Assembly: GCF_000757885.1 (NCBI RefSeq) | Contig: NZ_JQCR01000003.1 | Span: forward strand, 1,116,001 to 1,180,000 | DNA from: Paenibacillus wynnii | GTDB lineage: Bacteria > Bacillota > Bacilli > Paenibacillales > Paenibacillaceae | DNA length: 64,000 nucleotides | Reading direction: 5' to 3' | Shown: positions 58,557 to 64,000 of the stretch, one piece after another | How positions within the stretch are numbered: the first letter of the stretch is position 1 | Layout of the letters: every line of letters starts with the position of its first letter | Position numbers and translations under genes: made by a program | The notes under the pieces: generated by a model | The model's input: the letters and a program-made list of their open reading frames with translations, nothing else | Told to the model about the DNA's origin: nothing | Databases searched by the model: none

Positions 58557-59489
58557 ATGGCCCCCCCATTCAAGCCCAACCGTGTTGTAGTTATTGGCAC
58601 AGGTGCGGTCGGTACGACAACGGCATATACATTACTTTTACGCCGCCGCATGCCCGAGCTTGTACTCATTGACGTTAACCACCAGAAAGCACTCGGTGAA
58701 GCGCTTGACATGAATCATGGTATGCCTTTTGTTGGCGGAGTGAAGTTATGGGCAGGTACCTATGAAGATTGCAGAGAAGCAGACATCATAATCGTAACCG
58801 CCGGCGCCTCCCAGAAGCCTGGAGAAACAAGAATTGATCTCCTTCGCAAGAACATTGCGATCTTTAAAGATATCATTCAAAAAATTACAAAATACAACCA
58901 GCATGCTATCCTACTGATCGCTACGAATCCAGTGGATATCTTAGCCTATGCTACCCTGAAAATCAGCGGATTCGATCGTAGACGTGTTATAGGTTCAGGT
59001 ACAGTTCTCGATAGTGCTCGATTCCGCTATCTAATTGGTCTGCACAAAGAAATCGATCCACGGAGTATTCACGGTCAGATCATTGGCGAACATGGAGATT
59101 CGGAACTTCCAGTGTGGAGTCTGGCCAATGTCGCCGGAATCGAGCTCGGGTTCGATGAAGCTGAACGCAAGGAAATCTTTGAGGACACCAAGAATGCAGC
59201 CTACGAAATTATCGATGCCAAAGGCTCTACTTCATACGCTATCGCTCTGGCCTTAGATCGAATCGTCGTCTCCATTCTGAACAATGAAGGAGCCGTACTT
59301 AATGTCTCCACTCTGCTGAACAACTATAATGGAGTAACCGATGTGTTCCTAGGAGCACCTTGCGTTGTAGACCGTTCAGGGGTTCGGGAAGTGCTGGACC
59401 TGCCGCTAAGCGAGGAGGAGCAGGCCCTTTTCCAGAAATCAGCAGCAAAACTCAAGGGTGAAATTTCCAAGCTTGAACTGTTTACCTAA
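58557..59489 (+). CDS. ldh: L-lactate dehydrogenase
   Basis: About 310 residues. NAD-binding VVVIGTGAVGTTTAYTLLLR, cofactor/substrate loop PGETRIDLLRKN, ATNPVDILAYATLKISGF and the catalytic His in GEHGDSELPVWS are all present, and GASQKPGETR marks an LDH and not a malate dehydrogenase. It reduces pyruvate to L-lactate to recycle NADH in fermentation. The ATG at 58557 has GGAGGAG 8 bases upstream; the frame to 58482 adds an unlikely extension. No clear Rex operator is visible upstream. Confidence 0.94.
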   Translation: MAPPFKPNRVVVIGTGAVGTTTAYTLLLRRRMPELVLIDVNHQKALGEALDMNHGMPFVGGVKLWAGTYEDCREADIIIVTAGASQKPGETRIDLLRKNIAIFKDIIQKITKYNQHAILLIATNPVDILAYATLKISGFDRRRVIGSGTVLDSARFRYLIGLHKEIDPRSIHGQIIGEHGDSELPVWSLANVAGIELGFDEAERKEIFEDTKNAAYEIIDAKGSTSYAIALALDRIVVSILNNEGAVLNVSTLLNNYNGVTDVFLGAPCVVDRSGVREVLDLPLSEEEQALFQKSAAKLKGEISKLELFT

Positions 59490-59491
59490 AA

Positions 59492-59853
59492 TCAGCCGCC
59501 AGAAGTGAATGTAAAAATCCACTCTGGCGGTTTTCCCTTTATTCCTCCTCGGGAGATCTCCCGCTTAAATTCAAAGATTACCTGATCAAAATACCGCGCA
59601 TGCGAAGACTGATGAATCTTCACTCTCCCACTCATCCACCATTCCTTCTTCAGCATATAAGGATACTGGATGCTTTCATTATAGACTAAGGGATCATACC
59701 CGTGAGAAGGCACAGATGCTTGGGTAATAATGAGCGCACTTCCTGGAAAGATTCCTTATCATCCATTGCGCGCAAACGCGTTAACCGGTTAAAGTTAGAG
59801 TCGCTGTCAAGCTCATAACCGGGCTCTACGAGGAATCGACTAATAGAAGGACA
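59492..59853 (-). pseudogene. Decayed open frame of unknown identity
   Basis: The minus strand reads CPSISRFLVEPGYELDSDSN, LTRLRAMDDKESFQEVRSLL and then, after a frame change near 59710, PSHGYDPLVYNESIQYPYML and KKEWWMSGRVKIHQSSHARY. Both halves look protein-like (acidic/basic alternation, no stops), but there is no start with a ribosome binding site, and the last 15 codons are only the inverted ldh terminator. I know no family for it. Confidence 0.35.
59496..59536 (+). terminator. Terminator of ldh
   Basis: CCGCCAG and CTGGCGG with an AGTG/CACT extension, followed by TTTTCCC, 7 bp past the ldh stop. Confidence 0.8.
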
Positions 59854-59956
59854 GATCATGTACTTTGAATTTCATGGCGTTGACCCCTATCCATGTTAGC
59901 AATACATAATGTTCTTGTCATCCTCAAAAAGCACATTGTGCGTAAATTGTGCGTTA

Positions 59957-59984
59957 AGTTAACATAATATTTATTATGTTAACT
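59957..59984. other. dif-like Xer recombination site overlapping the recombinase stop codon
   Basis: AGTTAACATAA-TATTTA-TTATGTTAACT: two perfectly inverted 11-bp arms and a 6-bp centre, the exact 11-6-11 form of bacterial dif sites. Aligned to the B. subtilis dif as I recall it, about 21 of 28 bases agree, with the best match in the XerD-side half (TTATGTAAACT). The arms extend to 15 bp (59955-59986). ATTGTGCGTAA and ATTGTGCGTTA form a direct repeat just to the left. Confidence 0.6.
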
Positions 59985-60908
59985 TAGCTCATTGCGCAGC
60001 TGCGGTAGTTGGAGTCGGAGCCTGGACATGGCCTCCTCTTTCTCCCGGCTCGTAATGTGTGTGTATACAGTAGTAGTCTGAATCGATGAGTGGCCGAGCA
60101 GCTCCTGAACGGTGCGCAGATCAGCTCCTTTTCGGAGAAGCATTGTGGCGAACGAGTGCCGCAGCTTGTGGCTGGAATAAGGACGTCTTTGAGCAGCAGG
60201 GACTCCGCTTTGAAACCGTTCAAAGGTATCCGCAGCGATTTGTTGAATTCCCCGTATGGAGAGCCTCCGCCCTTTTTGGGAAATGAACAAGGCTTCTTCC
60301 TTAAGGCGCCAAGGCTCTAAACGTTCTTCCAAGGCTATGTTAAGGTAAGGAACGATTCCTTCGGGTACAGGTATATTACGCCATTTCCGTCCTTTACCAA
60401 ATACTCGAAGCGACCGGCGTTCCTTATTATAATCACTGATATTTAGGATATGAACCTCGCCCACCCGCAGTCCCATATAGGACATGAGTAAAAACACAGC
60501 TAAATTCCGCCCCTTGTATTTACCTTCTATGGCAGACAAAAAACGCTCCAGATCACTCTCATCTAGATAGACGGGCTCGCGGTTTTTTTCGGTTTTAGAC
60601 TTCTTAATGCCCGCTGCCGGGTTAGAATTGTATATCTCGAGCTCCATCAGAGCCTTATAAAAGCAGTTTACCGAGGCATGCTTACGGTTACGGGTAGCAT
60701 CACTAACCCCGCGCTCTCGGACAGAGGTCAGGTAGGAAACAACATGCAGTTTTTTAACACTTTCCAACTTTTTTCCGTTAAGACTCATAAGAAATTCACG
60801 TACATCTGCCAAATAGGATTTTTGTGTATGTGGGGTATATCCGGCATCTTTCATCCAGATCAGAAAAGCATCCAGTTCATCGTCATAGTCCTCGGTAAAG
60901 CTAATCAC
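59979..60908 (-). CDS. Tyrosine recombinase/integrase, Xer-like
   Basis: 309 residues, the size of XerC/XerD. An N-terminal SAM-like core-binding domain (AFLIWMKDAGYTPHTQKSYL) is followed by the catalytic domain with all conserved residues: Arg in SYMGLRVGEVHIL, Lys in VFGKGRKWRNIPV, His-x2-Arg in SSHKLRHSFATML, and His and Tyr in LLGHSSIQTTTVYTHI. It cuts and rejoins DNA at a short palindromic site. The stop codon lies within a dif-like palindrome, which may be its own target. No other mobile-element genes are adjacent. Confidence 0.92.
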   Translation of the reverse strand: MISFTEDYDDELDAFLIWMKDAGYTPHTQKSYLADVREFLMSLNGKKLESVKKLHVVSYLTSVRERGVSDATRNRKHASVNCFYKALMELEIYNSNPAAGIKKSKTEKNREPVYLDESDLERFLSAIEGKYKGRNLAVFLLMSYMGLRVGEVHILNISDYNKERRSLRVFGKGRKWRNIPVPEGIVPYLNIALEERLEPWRLKEEALFISQKGRRLSIRGIQQIAADTFERFQSGVPAAQRRPYSSHKLRHSFATMLLRKGADLRTVQELLGHSSIQTTTVYTHITSREKEEAMSRLRLQLPQLRNELS

Positions 60909-61000
60909 GACAAGTGCCCTCCCCTATTTTAAATCTCAGAAAGTATTTATTGTACCATAGAATAGATGAGGATAAACGATTCCTTTGAGCATTTGCATAC

Positions 61001-61912
61001 TTAGTTTTCAACCGTTTCTCCGTTCCACAGCCCTGCATGCTTATGCACCGTAAGTAGAAATTGAGACAAGGCCGGCGATTTCCACTTTTTGTTGTGATAC
61101 ACCAGCTGAGTGGCAACCCGTTGTGACTCATCATTCCAATTTAACTTCATTAATTTCCCCTCAGAGAGCTCAGTCTTAACTGTGACATACGGCAAAAAAG
61201 AGATCCCCAGCCCTGCCATCACACATTGCTTGATCGCTTCAATACTCCAGAATTCAAGCTTCGGGTCCGAAAATACCCCATGGCTATTCAAATGCCTCTC
61301 AAATAAGATGCGATAGGAGCAGCCCGTTTCTGTATGTAGAATGGTTTCCGTTCTTAGGTCAAGAGGAGTTACCTCACTAAAGTGAATAAGGGGATGATCT
61401 AGAGGTGCTACTAAGGCCATCTCTTCGTGAATGAGAGTCTCTATATGTATATCCTTGTACTCCGTCTCCGGTTGAAGCAGAAAAGCTAGATCCAGCTCCC
61501 CAGAGCGGATGCAATCAACGAGTTCCCAGCAGGCACCCGGCTTTAGAATGATTTGCACCTGCGGGTACTGTTCACGGAATTCTTTAATAATCCCCGGAAG
61601 GCGAAAAGCAGCTAGAGACTCCGGCGCACCAATCCGCAAAGTTCCAGTCAGTTCCGTCTCCGAACGAAGAGCATCCTGAGCCATGGTATGCATTTTGGAT
61701 ATTTCCTGCGCATAGGGCAGTAGACGGCGTCCAGCGTCCGTAAGAATAATTTTTTTACTAATACGATCAAACAAAGGCTGACCTAACTCTGCCTCCAACG
61801 CTTGGATTTGGGCTGTAATGCTGGATTGGGCATAATCCAACTTCTGAGCGGCACGCGTAAAACTTCCTACCTCGACCACTACTAGAAAGGTAAAGAGATG
61901 ACGTGACTCCAT
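61001..61912 (-). CDS. LysR family transcriptional regulator
   Basis: 303 residues. The N-terminal helix-turn-helix reads MESRHLFTFLVVVEVGSFTR, AAQKLDYAQSSITAQIQALE. The effector domain (GTLRIGAPESLAAFRLPGII, GELDLAFLLQP) is of the CysL/YwfK kind. It is divergent from the amino-acid transporter gene with 137 bp between, the usual LysR layout, and probably activates it. Confidence 0.93.
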   Translation of the reverse strand: MESRHLFTFLVVVEVGSFTRAAQKLDYAQSSITAQIQALEAELGQPLFDRISKKIILTDAGRRLLPYAQEISKMHTMAQDALRSETELTGTLRIGAPESLAAFRLPGIIKEFREQYPQVQIILKPGACWELVDCIRSGELDLAFLLQPETEYKDIHIETLIHEEMALVAPLDHPLIHFSEVTPLDLRTETILHTETGCSYRILFERHLNSHGVFSDPKLEFWSIEAIKQCVMAGLGISFLPYVTVKTELSEGKLMKLNWNDESQRVATQLVYHNKKWKSPALSQFLLTVHKHAGLWNGETVEN

Positions 61913-61940
61913 TAGGTTCCTCCTGACGGCTCTTCCATCG

Positions 61941-61992
61941 GTTTTTCGAATGGATAGTATTCAATTATTCCGTTTTTCCAATGGATCTATTA
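61941..61992. repeat. Direct repeat in the LysR/permease control region
   Basis: GTTTTTCGAATGGATAGTATT at 61941 and GTTTTTCCAATGGATCTATTA at 61972 are imperfect copies 31 bp apart, i.e. three turns of the helix. They are candidate binding sites for the LysR regulator. Confidence 0.5.
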
Positions 61993-62049
61993 TCTGATAC
62001 TCTATACTAAAAGACAATCATAAAAGCTTAGGAAAGCAGGATGCTATTC

Positions 62050-63324
62050 ATGAAGGAATCCACATCTCTACAAAGAAACATCGGCATGCCGCAGGCGATT
62101 GCCCTATACATAGGTGCTGTACTCGGTTCAGGGGTATTGATTGTACCCGGTTTGGCAGCCGAAATGGCCGGTCCGGCCTCATTGCTTGCTTGGGGGTTTA
62201 TGACCTTGCTTATATTGCCTATGGCATTAACGATGGGGCTGTTATCTGCTAAATTCCCTAACGCGGGAGGCGTTTCCCACTTCGTCAGGCTCGCTTACGG
62301 GCCGCGGGCTGGCGCCTTAGTCGGCTGGTTTTTCCTAATGTCAGTGCCGATTGGCGGACCTGTTGCCGCTCTCACAGGTGCAGGATATATGACAGCTGCT
62401 ATGGGATGGGGCGATCATGCCAGAATAGCTTTGGCAGCCGGTATGCTGGCTATAGGACTGGTTACGAATTGGGTGGGTATGCAGCTGGCCGGCAAAATAC
62501 AGATCGCCGTTGTTATTGCGATTGTAGCCGTACTCGTCTTCTCCTTTGCCGCAGCCCTTCCTAGGATGGAGAGTATTCACTTCACCCCTTTCGTACCGCA
62601 CGGATGGATGAGTGTGGGACAATCCGCAGCCATTCTATTCTGGTGTTTTATTGGCTGGGAGGCCGTCTCCCATCTTTCAGAAGAGTTCAAAGATCCGCAA
62701 CGTGCAGCGGTTAAGGGTGTGACCATCGCCGCTATTATAGTAGGAATATTATACTTCCTATCTGCTTTAGCCACTGTTGGGACACAAAGCTACCTTAAAG
62801 GTGGATCAGAGGCCTCGCTCGTTTGGATTATTAGCCAGCCTTTGGGGACTTGGGGCGGATTTATAGCAGGACTTACAGGAATTTTCATTTGTACGGCTAC
62901 CATCATCGCATACTCCGGTGCTGCCTCCCGCGTCGCCTTTGCTTTATCACGACAGGAATACGCACCAAAGTGGATGGGTAAGCTATCCAAACGATTTCAT
63001 ACACCTACGGGAGCGATTGGGTTTCTGTTGTTATGTTACACCTTTGTACTTTTCCTATATGGAAGCCGACTTCTATCCATCACTACATTAATTCAATTTC
63101 CTAATGCCACCTTTATTCTAACTTATATAGGAGGATGTGCTGCCGGTATCCGTCTCTTAAAAGGAAACCCGCTAGGGGTGACGATCAGTTGGATTTCCTT
63201 TTTGGCAACAGCAGCCGTGTTCCCTTTTACAGGCTGGGCAATTGGATATCCAATTGTTATAACACTGATATTTGCAGGGTTTATATATCATCGCAACATC
63301 GCCAGGGGACAGAGAATAACCTGA
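62050..63324 (+). CDS. APC family transporter, YjeH-like amino-acid exporter
   Basis: About 424 residues and roughly twelve membrane segments. The opening RNIGMPQAIALYIGAVLGSG with VLIVPGLAAEMAGPASLLAW matches E. coli YjeH, an exporter of methionine and branched-chain amino acids. FWCFIGWEAVSHLSEEFKDP is the helix 6 motif. Divergent from a LysR regulator, like many amino-acid exporters. The ATG at 62050 has AGGA 8 bases upstream; the ATG at 62041 is also possible. Confidence 0.88.
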   Translation: MKESTSLQRNIGMPQAIALYIGAVLGSGVLIVPGLAAEMAGPASLLAWGFMTLLILPMALTMGLLSAKFPNAGGVSHFVRLAYGPRAGALVGWFFLMSVPIGGPVAALTGAGYMTAAMGWGDHARIALAAGMLAIGLVTNWVGMQLAGKIQIAVVIAIVAVLVFSFAAALPRMESIHFTPFVPHGWMSVGQSAAILFWCFIGWEAVSHLSEEFKDPQRAAVKGVTIAAIIVGILYFLSALATVGTQSYLKGGSEASLVWIISQPLGTWGGFIAGLTGIFICTATIIAYSGAASRVAFALSRQEYAPKWMGKLSKRFHTPTGAIGFLLLCYTFVLFLYGSRLLSITTLIQFPNATFILTYIGGCAAGIRLLKGNPLGVTISWISFLATAAVFPFTGWAIGYPIVITLIFAGFIYHRNIARGQRIT

Positions 63325-63405
63325 AAATAGTTTCAGGACGGCGGCTGGTGGTTATGAATTGAAGTGAGAGAATTTGACTATGATAGTCCAAAGGAGTCGA
63401 TTCCA

Positions 63406-64000
63406 ATGACAGAAGTGAACAAGATTGTCCTTGAACCCGCCGCTCAGAAATTCGCCGATGATAACTCCAAACCTCCCTTTTTACCCGATCTTGGTCCTGA
63501 AAAAGGGCGAGAAACAGTAGATCAAGTACAATCAAGCGATGTATACAAACCGGATGTAGAAATTCAAGATCTTAAAGTGCCCAATGGACCAAACGGTGAT
63601 ATTTCCGTGAGAATCGTCCGCCCTATAAACTCTTCAGCAGCAAACCTACCTATAATCGTCTATATTCATGGCGCAGGATGGGTGTTCGGCAATGCACATA
63701 CGCATGACCGATTGATCCGTGAATTGGCTGTCGGCGCTGAAGCTGCCATTGTTTTTCCTGAGTATAGCCTTTCCCCAGAGGCAAAATATCCAACAGCCAT
63801 CGAGGAAATATATACCGTAGTACAATGGGCGGCCGAAAAAGGGACCGAACATGGGCTTGATTCCAGCCAATTAACCATAGCAGGCGACAGTGTAGGCGGA
63901 AATATGGCTGCAGCGATTACACTGATGGCTAAAGAACGTAGTGGGCCCAAAATTTCCAAACAGCTTCTGTTCTATCCGGTTACGGATGCTTCCTTCGATA
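63406..64000 (+). CDS. Alpha/beta hydrolase (HSL-type esterase), 3' end beyond window
   Basis: 198 codons to the window edge, starting at an ATG with AAAGGAG 9 bases upstream. The oxyanion motif IVYIHGAGWVFGNAHTHDR (HGGGW in most relatives) and the nucleophile elbow TIAGDSVGGNMAAAI are those of hormone-sensitive-lipase-type carboxylesterases. FPEYSLSPEAKYPTAIEEIY lies between, as expected. The catalytic Asp and His lie beyond the edge. The substrate is an unknown short-chain ester. It lies 82 bp after the transporter gene and may share its transcript. Confidence 0.92.
   Translation, partial: MTEVNKIVLEPAAQKFADDNSKPPFLPDLGPEKGRETVDQVQSSDVYKPDVEIQDLKVPNGPNGDISVRIVRPINSSAANLPIIVYIHGAGWVFGNAHTHDRLIRELAVGAEAAIVFPEYSLSPEAKYPTAIEEIYTVVQWAAEKGTEHGLDSSQLTIAGDSVGGNMAAAITLMAKERSGPKISKQLLFYPVTDASFD

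Noticed and set aside
59955..59986. Intrinsic terminator reading of the palindrome after the recombinase
   Set aside because: The stem is AT-rich with a 2-base loop and no T-run follows; the 11-6-11 dif form explains it better.
1..64000. CRISPR arrays, tRNA/rRNA genes, insertion sequences or prophage
   Set aside because: No regularly spaced repeats, no tRNA-like sequences, no transposase or structural phage genes were seen.

Overview
The window looks like chromosomal DNA of a spore-forming, low-GC Gram-positive bacterium of the Paenibacillaceae, most likely Paenibacillus. The support is: a GerA-type germinant receptor subunit, a cwlJ-gerQ spore pair, AGGAGG-type ribosome binding sites, Bacillus-style preQ1 and c-di-AMP riboswitches, many Gfo/Idh and AraC/LacI sugar genes, and palindromic intergenic repeats of a kind I associate with Paenibacillus. 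I see no tRNA, rRNA, CRISPR array, insertion sequence or phage block. Most genes lie on the minus strand; many end in clear hairpin-plus-U terminators.

Layout. 1-3.3 kb: truncated gerAA-like gene, aldo/keto reductase, DUF421/YetF membrane protein. 3.4-11.3 kb: carbohydrate island with three Gfo/Idh/MocA oxidoreductases, a xylose-isomerase-like TIM-barrel protein, a ThuA protein and AraC and LacI regulators. 11.6-19.7 kb: two TetR plus 14-TM MFS drug-efflux pairs around a HIT protein, a PadR-DUF2812 pair, a VanX-type dipeptidase with a damaged 5' end and a secreted protein. 20.9-29.1 kb: a compact five-gene operon (fatty acyl-AMP ligase, ACP-KS-AT polyketide synthase, ACP-alpha-oxoamine synthase, SDR-type reductase, phosphopantetheinyl transferase). 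It forms a complete assembly line for a lipid-derived amino-ketone and is the best candidate here for an undescribed pathway. 29.4-38.6 kb: ROK kinase, an ABC-2 exporter, a GTP cyclohydrolase II opposite an HxlR regulator, and an ECF sigma / membrane-anchored regulator / ABC transporter operon.

38.7-41.4 kb: queF-queC-queD-queE under a preQ1-I riboswitch. 41.4-45.2 kb: a decayed ZIP transporter, murB, fhuF and the wreck of a Fur-controlled siderophore permease. 45.2-47.4 kb: kimA-type potassium importer behind a c-di-AMP riboswitch and attenuator. 47.5-52.2 kb: bdbC-bdbD, an MHYT-PAS histidine kinase and a CNNM/CBS protein with its ribosome binding site in a hairpin. 52.5-53.6 kb: cwlJ-gerQ, with a 30-bp tandem repeat in gerQ. 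53.7-59.5 kb: SDR pseudogene, DUF2500 protein, a 58-residue Cys-rich protein under an ideally placed Fnr-type site, a BNR-repeat lipoprotein, an amino-acid permease and L-lactate dehydrogenase. 59.9-64 kb: a tyrosine recombinase whose stop codon lies inside a perfectly symmetric 11-6-11 dif-like site, a LysR regulator divergent from a YjeH-like permease, and a truncated alpha/beta hydrolase.

Gene decay is a theme: at least four remnants (ZIP, FecCD, SDR, an Ig-like C terminus) and several probable ones sit beside intact genes. Start codons were revised wherever the longest frame ran into a neighbour or lacked a ribosome binding site. All calls rest on reading sequence and recalled family motifs; no database search was run.
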